Source: Agapetus fuscipes (Eukaryota; Arthropoda; Insecta; Trichoptera; Glossosomatidae). Taken from it: a DNA stretch of 64,000 nucleotides. Every line of letters begins with the position of its first letter. Within the stretch, counting starts at the first letter, position 1. A program made the translations under genes and the position numbers. Shown one piece after another: positions 54,097 to 63,241 of the stretch. Under the pieces are notes generated by a model that saw only the letters and a program-made list of their open reading frames with translations, did no database searches and was not told the origin of the DNA. The stretch is taken from assembly GCA_951799405.1 (NCBI GenBank), contig OX637345.1:14074001-14138000 (forward strand), written 5' to 3'.

Positions 54097-54320
54097 CAAT
54101 ATGATTTCCCGTTTCGGTTTTTCTTTCAAACCTTAAATTATAATACCGGCAAGGCTTACTCAGCATTCACAAGAAATGAGAACCTCCCCCCTCGGGAGCA
54201 GGAAAACCCTCACTTCAAGCGTTTGGTGGCCCCCTTGCTTGGGAAAATAAATTAGTTTCACTCGGCACATGCATCAGGCAGTACGAAGTGGCACTATACG
54301 TACAGTTTAGTTACGTTGCG
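54097..54320 (+). mobile_element. SINE-T, headless
   Basis: Begins ATGATTTCCCGTTTCGGTT and ends TACAGTTTAGTTACG; 5' truncation has removed the tRNA-like head. Confidence 0.75.
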
Positions 54321-54554
54321 CTTAAAAAAAAATTGAGAGAGTGAAAATGTGGCTTGGTTATTTTTACTCTAACACCGTCAGATATCTCTTAAGAATAATT
54401 ACCCGGCTTTTGCATATTCTTTCAATTGCTTTGCAAAAATATTGCCTTCCTCAAATACTGCAGGCATAAAGTAAGTAGCAATAAGAGACAATTACCATGG
54501 AAGTGAAGCATGGACTGTGAATGATGGTGATGGAATAAGGGTGACTGGATTGAA

Positions 54555-54950
54555 CAACAGAGTGACAAAACAACACTTGGCATAACGTCACATGACTTAA
54601 CATCATGTGACGGAGCATCACATGACGAAATATCACATGACAAAATAACACAATGACGAAACATGACAGGAAAGTAGGTACATCACAATGACAAAATGTT
54701 ACAAGACAAAACATCACATGACAAAATAACACAATGAGGAAACATGATCGGAAAGTAAAAACATCACATGACAAAATAACACACTGACGAAACATGACAG
54801 GAAAGTACATCACAATGACAAAATGTCACAAGACAAAACATCACATGACAAAATATCACAATGACGAAACATGACAGGAAAGTACATCACAATGACAAAA
54901 TGTCACAAGACAAAACATCACATGACAAAACAACCCATGCTTACTTAAAA
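54555..54950 (-). repeat. TGTCATGTGATGTTT-type minisatellite
   Basis: ACATCACATGACAAAATAAC and AATGACGAAACATGACAGG are repeated with variation. Its orientation is opposite to that of the 4566 and 61055 arrays. Confidence 0.85.
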
Positions 54951-55139
54951 CAGAACATAGCATAAAATGCACGTGAAAAGACATCAAATGACAAACATCA
55001 CAAACATTTATTGATTCATACATACTTTACCGTTGCCACCCCTAATTGTAGGAAAAGGCGCCATAAGTTTAAAATTTACCCAAAATATAAGCATGTGTTC
55101 CATTTTCTCTATTCCTTCTGCTGTTTTTGGTATTTTCTG

Positions 55140-55235
55140 TTTTGCGATGTGTGATGTTTTGTTATATGCGGTTTTTTCATGTGCCGTTTATAGTATGCTC
55201 TATTTTAGGTATGTGTTGTTTTGTCATGTGATTTT
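55140..55235 (+). repeat. Short minisatellite of the same TGT(C/G)ATG type
   Basis: TTTTGCGATGTGTGATGTTT and GTTGTTTTGTCATGTGATTT; a short inverted counterpart of the 54555 array, 200 bp away. Confidence 0.6.
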
Positions 55236-56080
55236 ACATCAAAAATCTAGTAAATATTTTTATCTGTATCAAATATTTATTTATAATTTTTCTAAGTTTG
55301 ATCACTATTTAAATGCATTTTTTAATCAACCATTTATATTTATTGAAACTTACGGACTCTTTAAATAATTGCGTATATTTATATTATTTTAATTCAGAGC
55401 ATAAATTAGTTTATTATGTAATTAATTTTTGTAATTAGAAAATGTATCTTAAAATTCTATGAAAAAAAAAACCTTTTTCAATAGCGCACCGGTTTTCACC
55501 GAATTTCAACATTGCTCAAAAAAAGCATATTTACTTTTTAATTAAGTAACCAAATGGAAGCAGATAATTGCTCTTGCATTTCATTTGAGTATTTAAAAAT
55601 TACTCTGCATAGAATCGATCGACACGACCGTATAAGAAAAACTGAATCCAAATCGAGCAAGTCCAAAAGTACAGTTGATTTCATTCAAATAAGTTTTTTT
55701 TCGGGTTTATTTTAATTAATCCAGGTAGGTTTTAAAAGTGATAGGTAAAATACAAACAACAATGGATTATCTGCGGTAGTTTTTTTGGTTTTGGTAAGTT
55801 GGTTGTATTTTTTGAAAATTTGTCTCTATTTTAGAATATTGGGCGAGCGGAGATTTCAAGAGATTTTCTAAAACAGAACGCGATTCAAATTTGTCACGCC
55901 CGATCGCAATGTATTTTACATCTCAAATAGTACACGGTGGTGACGAAATCTTTCACGTATTTTATTATTTTTTATTAAATTATTATTCGATACATAGTAT
56001 AACTTAAGAAGAAAAGACTTGAGAATAACCTCTTTAAAGGTAGCGAGAAGTGACTCATTTAAATCTAATTACAAAAATGA
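55236..56080. other. AT-rich unannotated stretch
   Basis: Nothing recognised. Confidence 0.45.
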
Positions 56081-56084
56081 AGGA

Positions 56085-56292
56085 AATGGTTCACTTTGCC
56101 AATGTCACCCCTGTTTCAGGGAAGGTCGTCAAGAGTTGCAGGGCTTATGTTCATTTGAGATTGGGTTTTATATTGTAGTCCACACGCGGCACGTATGAGC
56201 GCGAAATTATGCGTGTCTGCTTGTGGGAATGCATTTAATATGAATCTCAAATGATACATATCTTAGCAACTTAGATTTAGATTTAGAAGACA
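56085..56292 (+). mobile_element. Tail module, 5'-truncated
   Basis: ATGGTTCACTTTGCCAATGT to CAACTTAGATTTAGATTTAG. Confidence 0.85.
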
Positions 56293-56755
56293 TTTTTAAA
56301 AACGCCATAGGCTGAGCACAAAATTGAATTAAGATTTAATTTCTCAGCGGGCAAACGTCACATGTCTGTGGGACTGCGTTCCTTAGCAACCAATAAGAAA
56401 ATATTTGTGTGTGTTTGCGCTAGCAACCCGGCCGTGTTACATCATGTGTTTTTTCAAAAGCTGTAAGTAAAATAAATTTGTACAAGGTTCTGTAAAAGTC
56501 TTATAAATGGAAAATAATCCAAAATCACAACCGCGTTTTAAATTTGGAAAAAGTAACAAAATAAAGAAAAATAACTTTTACGAAAAATCTATAATATCCT
56601 TTCAATATCTTTGTTAAACAATTGTCACAATATTTATAATCTATTAAAAGCAAAGTTTCAATTTACTTTATTACAATTATTCATATACATAGTTAATTGT
56701 ACATTTTTTACAATGAATTACATTTGATTTTTTAAATACGATTGGCTTTCACTGT
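56293..56755. other. Unassigned sequence
   Basis: Contains CCTTAGCAACCAATAAG and CTAGCAACCCGGCCGTG words shared loosely with 44570 and 54055. Otherwise AT-rich. Confidence 0.4.
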
Positions 56756-56759
56756 GTGA

Positions 56760-57232
56760 ATTGTAAACCAGCAAATCTTAAAAAAAACATAAGTGTCACA
56801 AAACTTTGATCGTCAATTTACGTCTTTCCGATTTTTTATGCATAGGTAGGTAATTGTAATCAGCATTTGTAAGCGCGAACTACACGTGTTTGTTTGTGGG
56901 CATACATCTGAGAGCTTTGAATGAATATATCCTTGCAACTTAGATTATAGATTATAGATAGGTACTTAAAAAATATGAAAAATTGGAAAATAAAAATACA
57001 GAATATCAAACCCTAAAAATACATAAGTGTCGCAAAACTTTGACCGTCAATTTATATCTTATATCTTATGCATACTTAAAAATTATGAAAATTGGAAAAT
57101 AAAAGTACAAAATATCAAACTCTACAAATACATAAGTGTCGCAAAACTTTGATCGTCAATTTATGTCTTTCCGATTTTGTATGCATACTTAAAAATGACA
57201 AAAATTGGAAAATAAAAATACAGAATATCTTC
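56760..57232 (+). repeat. Three-copy tandem repeat, about 110-bp unit
   Basis: CATAAGTGTC(A/G)CAAAACTTTGA occurs at about 56790, 57022 and 57132. Units also share TTGGAAAATAAAAATACA. The first unit is enlarged by an inserted tail-module fragment. Confidence 0.85.
56860..56962 (+). mobile_element. Tail-module 3' fragment inside the tandem repeat
   Basis: CAGCATTTGTAAGCGCGAAC to CTTAGATTATAGATTATAG. It splits a repeat unit after ATGCATA and is therefore younger. Confidence 0.8.
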
Positions 57233-57234
57233 AG

Positions 57235-57725
57235 AAACACCCTGTGAACGTAATTCATTCATAACCCGGCATCCATAGTGAGATTACAAAAACACGAGAC
57301 GCAGCATTCCGCTTTGAATACGAGCGACAGAGATAGAGAGGGAGAGAGATAGAACCGCCGTCGATATTTTGAATACTATTCGTTGAGAGAAAAAAATAAC
57401 CAAGTGGTTAACAATAAAAACGAGTGGCTTTTGGAAAAAAAGACTAGAAGCCGATAAAAAAGGCTGGTTGCTAGCTACAAAAAGGCGTCGATAGGGACAA
57501 AAAGCCCGGGCACAGTAGCCGAGAGGACGATTCGCACGACTGAGCATGATCAGACATGGAGTGGATGCAAGAGCTCGGAGCTTCCATGTAATTACGTACT
57601 GAAGTGGTCCATTTTATACATGGTTCACCCAAGAGAGACGGATTAAAAAAAGGTGATGAAGTGGTTAGATGAAAAGAGATGTTTGATTTAGAAATTAAAA
57701 TTGTTGTCCTTTTATAAGAATTAAA
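57235..57725. other. Unique stretch with GAGA-rich segment
   Basis: GACAGAGATAGAGAGGGAGA (57326-57345) resembles GAGA-factor binding sites. There is also an AGGACGATTCGCACGACTG block. No repeat family and no coding domain seen. Confidence 0.35.
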
Positions 57726-57729
57726 GTTG

Positions 57730-58315
57730 TCCGGTCGATGGTTCAGTTGGTAGAGTGCTTGCATTACATGCCGAGAACTCGGGTTCGAATCCCGCCGAGG
57801 GTGTCAGAAATGGTTTCTCGTTTTTAGTGTGTGTTTCAAACCCCAAAATAAAATACCGGCAAGGTTTTCTCAGCCTTTGCAAGAAACGAGGCTCCTTCAC
57901 TGATAAGTTGATACGTGGCTGACCCCCCGCGCTGTAAAAATAGGTTAACTTTTTCCAAAGCCACCCCGGTTTCAGGGAAAGGCGGCAGGAGCTGCAAGGG
58001 TTATGTTCATGTACGGTTTTGATTATTTCTATGCACATATGCAGAATGTGTAGGCGCGAACCTACACGTGCCTGTCTGTGGGCATTCATTTAATATGAGC
58101 CTTAAATTTCAAGATATCTCTGCAGCTTAGATTATAGATAGATTATAGTACCTTTTCACCTTGGGAGCTGGGAAACTCACTCGTCAAATGAAGAGTTTGG
58201 CGTAAGCCGGCCCCCTGAACTGTAAAAATAAATAGGATCAATTACCACATGCAACCCCTTCGAGGAAAACGCGGCAAGAAATTCCACTATATGTGTTGCT
58301 AAGTAAGTTTTACAA
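57730..58315 (+). mobile_element. SINE-T split by a tail module
   Basis: Left part 57730-57890 (head GGTCGATGGTTCAGTTGGTA, GGGTTCGAATCCCGCC; body to AAGAAACGAG). Right part 58146-58315 (CACCTTGGGAGCTGGGAAAC to TGTTGCTAAGTAAG). Joining them gives an uninterrupted SINE-T order. Confidence 0.88.
57893..58145 (+). mobile_element. Tail module inserted in SINE-T
   Basis: TCCTTCACTGATAAGTTGAT to TTAGATTATAGATAGATTAT, complete. It is of the GGCGGCAGGAGCTGCAAGG subtype, as at 20870 and 30755. Confidence 0.85.
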
Positions 58316-58433
58316 ATTGAGGTAAACTTTATTTTTTTATTATTTTTAAGGGTTTGGTGGTTTACACAGTGAAAGTCCATTGTATATTAATTAAATAAAA
58401 CGCAGTTTAAATTCACTTTTATATTCTTTAACT

Positions 58434-58473
58434 TTGTCAAACGTTTTCGCCTAAAAAGGCATCATCAGGACAA
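58434..58473 (-). ncRNA. Hammerhead-like ribozyme core, left arm
   Basis: Exact mirror of the core at 58509-58548, read on the reverse strand. Confidence 0.55.
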
Positions 58474-58508
58474 TGACAAATCAAATTCATATTGAATTTG
58501 ATTTGTCA

Positions 58509-58548
58509 TTGTCCTGATGATGCCTTTTTAGGCGAAAACGTTTGACAA
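58509..58548 (+). ncRNA. Hammerhead-like ribozyme core, right arm
   Basis: TTGTC (58509-58513), CTGATGA (58514-58520), an extra T, GCC-TTTTTA-GGC stem-loop, GAAA (58534-58537), ACGTTT, and GACAA (58544-58548). TTGTC and GACAA pair as stem I, the GCC/GGC pair is stem II, and AACGTT would be a loopless, palindromic stem III. Predicted cleavage falls after 58543. Hammerhead motifs with very short stem III are known from Penelope-like elements and act best as dimers. The extra T after CTGATGA and the 3-bp stem II argue for caution. Confidence 0.55.
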
Positions 58549-58599
58549 AGTTAAAGAATATAAAAGTGAATTTAAACTGCGTTTTATTTAATTATTATT

Positions 58600-59010
58600 C
58601 ATTTTTTATGTTTATAAAAAAAACCTTGAAGTAATTCTAGAGTTGTTTTTCTCCATCAAGTTTTAATGTAAACAAAAAAATATTATTATTTATTAAATAA
58701 ACTGAATATTTGATCTGCGATTCTCTTGTGAACGCAGTACAATCTATTCCAAAAGAAGATATACACCACAGAATCGATCTTAGGAAATAATAAAGTATAT
58801 TTGGTGGGCATTATGTAGGTAAAGTGTACGCGCCGCATCACCGTAAAATAATATATATAGCTAGGATCTGGTGAAGAATTTATATTGTGTCCGAAACGAG
58901 AGGTCTGTGATTCTGTAGGGAACAGAGTATAATAAAAATAAATAAGGAAATTACATTGTTACAAGATGATATTTTATTTAGGTCCGGTATTTTCAACGTC
59001 AGCTTATGTG
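58600..59010. other. AT-rich unannotated stretch
   Basis: No gene or shared repeat. Confidence 0.45.
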
Positions 59011-59014
59011 ACTT

Positions 59015-59445
59015 CTAAATCTAAATCTTAGCTGCAAAGATCATTTGAGATCCATATTAAATGCATTCCCACAAGCAGACACGCATAATTTCGCGCTCAC
59101 GCATGCCGCATGTGGACCTACAATATAAAAAAAAACAATCTCAAATGAACATAAGCCCTGCAACTCTTGCCGACCTTCCCTGAAACAGGTGTGACATTGG
59201 CAAAGTGAACCAGTTTTTACAGTATGGGTGGTCAACCTCATACCAACCTATCAGTCAAGGAATACAAGCAATTAAATACATTCAAATATATAAAACAAAT
59301 AAACACTAAACAATTAAACAGTAAAAAATTAAAACATACAACATTTACAAAAAAAAATTAAAAGCCTCAGCTTTAACCGCCAGCATTACAGATCAACCGC
59401 CATTTCTTTCGGTCCTTGCATACCTACTTCTTTCATTTTATCCAG
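59015..59445 (-). mobile_element. LINE-B 3' end with tail module, reverse
   Basis: Module at 59015-59265 (CTAAATCTAAATCTTAGCTG to CTATCAGTCAAGGAATAC), then UTR and complement of the ORF end (ACAGATCAACCGCCATTTC). Confidence 0.85.
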
Positions 59446-59579
59446 AAAAAATAAATAAACTTAAAAATGATAAATAAAACTACCCACACGATTGATATAA
59501 ATGCGTCCTTTTCATTGAGTACAAAGTCGATATACAAACGTTGAAAATATCGAGACTTATTCTAGTTGTAGTACAATGA

Positions 59580-59680
59580 ACGGTGATAGTAATCTAGTGG
59601 TTAACGCTGCGGATTCGTAATCGAAAGTTCGTGGGTTTGATTCCCGGAGAAGCACATTTTTGTTGTTGTTCAAATATGCT
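59580..59680 (+). mobile_element. SINE-5S family tRNA-like head
   Basis: GTGATAGTAATCTAGTGGTT, GTGGGTTTGATTCCC and GGAGAAGCACATTTTTG, with no 5S part. A SINE-T follows immediately. Confidence 0.65.
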
Positions 59681-59682
59681 TT

Positions 59683-60010
59683 ATTCCGATCGATAGGTCA
59701 GCTGGTAGAGTGATATCATTACATGCCTAGAGCTCGGGTTCGAATCCCACCGATGCGATGGTGCAAGAAATGATTTCCTGTTTCGGTGTTTATTTCAATC
59801 CCAAAATAAAATACCGGCAAGGTTTACTCAGTCTTCACAAGAAACGAGTACCATCCTCCCGAGAGCTGGGCAACCTCCACTTCAAGCGAAGTGGTTGGTC
59901 TATCGTTAGTACCCTTACCTGTTAAAACAAATAGGTTCAACTCGCTGTATGCGACTCCTTGGGGGAAAACGCAGCAAGAAGTTACACTATATGTGTAGCT
60001 TAGTAGCGTA
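59683..60010 (+). mobile_element. SINE-T, forward, near full length
   Basis: The head is CGATCGATAGGTCAGCTGGT and GGGTTCGAATCCC. The 3' end is ATATGTGTAGCTTAGTAGCG. Body intact. Confidence 0.87.
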
Positions 60011-60014
60011 TTTT

Positions 60015-60295
60015 AGCTGGGTTAATAAAAGTTATTTATTCCGATTTATAAGGAAAGCGTTTTTTTTTTGCGGATAACACCTTAAGAGCCTTATGCAAGC
60101 ATGGTCGTCGCTATTGAAAGCGAAAATTACTAAAGCTAGAACCAAATCCTGTATGGCTGGATGAACCTTTGGTTTGATCATTTTTTCAACCCAGCGAAGA
60201 GCAAAAGTTTTGTTTTTTGTGGAATCGAACCGTAACTATCTGTCGTTGAACGCAAGCGTTCTACAAACTACACTATCGACCGCACTCTAAAAATA
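60015..60295 (-). mobile_element. Chimeric SINE: SINE-5S body with SINE-T-like head, reverse
   Basis: The body (ACACCTTAAGAGCCTTATGC, AACCCAGCGAAGAGCAAAAG) is of SINE-5S type. The head (complement of GGAATCGAACCG and CACTATCGACCGCACTC) is like SINE-T, and GTCGTTGAACGCAAGCGTTC matches the heads of the inverted dimers. Confidence 0.6.
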
Positions 60296-60389
60296 AAAAA
60301 ATACCAAAAATGTGGTCGACACCTCGGGGACGTGATTTTACTTATCTCTATTTACCCAAAACTGAATTGCTGGCGAGAGTAAAAAAAAA

Positions 60390-60610
60390 CGGGGTGACAT
60401 AGTAGAACGGCACAGTGACAAAACGACACATGTCAGAACAACACATAACAGAACAACACATGACAAAACATCGCATAGCTAAAATAGAACATACCATAAA
60501 CGGCACATGAAAAAACATCACGTGACAAAACCTCACCAACATCTTGTATTGTGATGTTTTGGCATTGCGATGTACTTTCCTGTGATGTTTTGTCAAAGTG
60601 ATGTTTGGTC
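60390..60610 (-). repeat. TGTCATGTGATGTTT-type minisatellite
   Basis: GACAAAACGACACATGTCAG, ACAACACATGACAAAACATC. The array changes orientation near 60540 (TGTGATGTTTTGGCATTG). Confidence 0.8.
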
Positions 60611-60795
60611 ATTTATTTATGTATTCATTTATTCAAAAAACACAAACAAGATAACATGATAGTTCTAGACCATATAAATATAATGTTGACAAAAGGATGT
60701 AATAAAAGTAATGTAAATCAATGTTTTATACACAAGAAAAAAACAAAACGTGGAAATGTCATGTGATGTCCTGTCATTCTGATGTTCTGTCATTT

Positions 60796-61054
60796 CGCTG
60801 CCTTAGTTCTTGTTTGCCGTATAGACCATTAAGATAATTTGACATGAGCAATGTTTGCATGTGTACTGGACCAATGTGTCTTATGAAAACAGGGCATTGA
60901 TTTAAAAAATATTTAAAACAACTCTCCCATTATCGAGTTTTACGTTTTTTTTCTAAGGCCAGATTGTGTAGAATTTGATTCTTAGCACAACTGCATTAAA
61001 AAGTCATATTTGACAGAATTGGTCTATACGGCAAACAATAACTGCGGGGGAGCG
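60796..61054. mobile_element. MITE-3 with 4-bp target-site duplication
   Basis: CGCTGCCTTAGTTCTTGTTT and TGCCGTATAGACCA at the left, with their partner ending GGGGGAGCG at the right. ATTT flanks both sides (60792-60795, 61055-61058). Confidence 0.92.
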
Positions 61055-61058
61055 ATTT

Positions 61059-61222
61059 GTCGTTCTGTCACGCGTCGTTATGCCATGTGTCGTACTGTCA
61101 TGTGTCGATATGTCACGTGTCGTTTAGTCACTGTATCGTTCTGACACGCGTCGTTCTGTCATGTGTCGTTCTACAGTGTATAGTTTTGTCACGTGTCGTT
61201 TTATCCCTGTGTCGTTCTACCA
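61059..61222 (+). repeat. TGTCATGTGTCGTTC minisatellite
   Basis: About eleven ~15-bp units such as GTCGTTCTGTCACGC and TGTGTCGTTCTGTCATG. The MITE-3 at 60796 is flanked by the same repeat type (TGTGATGTCCTGTCATTCTG at left), so it probably inserted within such an array. Confidence 0.88.
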
Positions 61223-61224
61223 TG

Positions 61225-61565
61225 GAACCAAAAAAAAAACATCTTGAATAGCAGAGTATTCGGTTATTGAAGTTGGGCGTCTGTCGGTCACGTGGGTCGT
61301 GTAATAAAAAAATCTGGAATGGAACGCGAGAGGGGAGGAGGTCTCGAGTCAATGGACAGGTAAAGTGGAAGTCTGTCCCCGTAAATTACCGACAGGAGAC
61401 GATGGTTATGGCGGTGGAATAGCTTATTGGGTGCTGCGACTCCTAGAGCGTGAAGAAATGGCCATATTTTCAATGCAAATACTGTCGTAAATTTTTATTT
61501 CCTTCCTATGTACATTGTGTATTGGTGTTTTGTATTTACACGCTCTGCTGAGATTTTTTTGGCTG
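61225..61565. other. Unassigned unique sequence
   Basis: Moderate GC; contains CGACAGGAGACGATGG. No coding domain or repeat recognised. Confidence 0.4.
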
Positions 61566-61784
61566 ACATTCCTAGTGGTCTCCAGGACTCTCTGTCTTGT
61601 TCGTATAACATTCACATAAACACTTAGGACTACAGCGTCATGCGTAATGTTGACAATTATTTACTTTCTTGTTGTCACTACCACCTTTTAGTCTCACCAC
61701 CATCCTTCAGGACTCTCTGTCTTGTGCAGCCTCAGTCCATGGTCCACTGACACCTAGGACTTCAGCGTCATGTGTAATGTTGTC
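61566..61784 (-). repeat. T130 tandem repeat, about 1.7 units, reverse
   Basis: Two CAGGACTCTCTGTCTTGT blocks ~125 bp apart. The array stops at TGTTGTCAC, where the LINE-A tail begins, inside the unit's GTGACAACATTACAC word. Confidence 0.88.
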
Positions 61785-61825
61785 ACTGTAACTGTAACTG
61801 TAACTGTAACTCTGTCGCCATTCCG

Positions 61826-63241
61826 CTAGGGGTGGCCAGAGCCTCTGCAGAGTTGCCTCCATTTTTTCCTATCCTTACATACCTCTTTCAATTCATTCAT
61901 ATCCATCACCTTTTTCATGCATTTTCTTCTTTTACGCTCACTTTGTATATCCCATTCTTTCACAATCTCCTCAATCTGATCACTCCATACTTTTCTCGGT
62001 CGTCCCTTCCCTCTTTTTCCTTTCACACTTTCTTTGTATACATACTTTGTCAGACTATCATCGTTCATTCTTTCCACATGCCCAAACCATCTCATCACAT
62101 TCTTTTGTACCTTAACTTTCACATCCTCTTTCAAATTACATTCTTTTTTTACCCATTCATTCCTAACTCTATCCCTCAGAGTTTTTCCTGTCATGCTTCT
62201 CAAATGCTTCATTTCCACCGTACATACTTTACTCATTTCGCTATCATTCACTGTCCATGCTTCACTTCCATACATCAAAGTCGGTAACAATATGCCATTG
62301 TGTACCGCCATTCTCAGATCCATCGTCAATCGCTTGTTCTTTGCTATTCTTCCTATTGCACCGACCACTTGCTTGCCCTTACACATCCTATTCTCAAGTT
62401 CTCTTGTCATCTTTCCATTCTTCTCAAACATACTTCCCAAGTATCTAAATTCATCCACAATTTCAACTTTCGTACCATTCAACATGAGCGTGCATTCTTC
62501 ATTTTCATCCATTCTGTCAAAAATCAGTACTTTCGTCTTACTTGCATTAATTTTCAACTTGTTCACACACAGAGCATGGTTCAGACTAGAGAGCATTGCC
62601 TGAAGTTCCGCTGCTGAATCAGCAATTAATACTGCGTCATCAGCATAAAGCAGAACTCCGACTTTTCTCTCTCCAATCTGTATGCCATGCCCTTCCAGAT
62701 TCGCTTGTTTAACACAATGATCCATGATTATATTGAATAACCATGGGCTCATTATGCAACCCTGTCTCACACCCTTGTACACATTAAAATACTCGCTGTA
62801 TTCTCCATCCACCCTGACACACGCCCTGCTATTAAGATAGATGGCGCGTATCGCGTTCAGAAGTGCTTTGTTCACACCATACCTCTCAAGCACACACCAC
62901 ATCATACTTCTATCCACCGAGTCGAAGGCTTTCTCAAGATCTACGAAAGCCGCGTAGACCTTTTTATTTACGGCTAGCTGTTTTTCGACTATCTGTCGAA
63001 GCGCGAATATCTGGTCTACGCAACCTCTTTCCGGCATAAAGCCAGATTGTATATCTGAGACCTTCTCCTGGGTGGATAATCTTACCCTATGGATAAGAAT
63101 CTTGCATAGCACTTTACCTGGCACACTAAGAAGGCTAATCGGTCTGAAGTTACGGCAGTCTTTTTTTGTCACCTTTACCTTTGTAAATTGGCACAATGAC
63201 CGCCTCTCTCCAGTCCGATGGAACCTCCTTGACACTAACAC
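61826..63241 (-). pseudogene. LINE-A reverse transcriptase and C-terminal domain
   Basis: Polymerase for target-primed reverse transcription. Homology starts near residue 26 (DCRNFRPISLLS); the first ~25 residues are out-of-frame readthrough. Motifs in order: QSGFMPERGC (65-74), FVDLEKAFDSVD (99-110, catalytic Asp), GVRQGCIMSPWLFN (157-170), and LLYADDAVLIAD (197-208, catalytic YADD). EFRYLGSMF, LLPTLMYGSEAW and GHVERMNDDSLTK...GRPRKVW follow, then the stop. All catalytic residues are present. The single defect is the frameshift at 63161-63167. RTE-like by the LPTLMYGSEAW and GHVxRM/GRPRK blocks; the clade is not certain. Confidence 0.92.

Larger units (their letters stand above)
58389..58593. 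mobile_element. Perfect 101-bp inverted repeat, Penelope-like ends (candidate)
   Basis: 58389-58489 and 58493-58593 are exact reverse complements by eye, around TAT. The outer end is AATTAAATAAAACGCAG and the inner part carries one hammerhead-like core on each strand. The structure would be an inverted pair of the same element end. Confidence 0.9.

Noticed and set aside
57721..58089. 122-codon reverse-strand ORF
   Set aside because: It spans the junction of a SINE-T and an inserted tail module; fortuitous.
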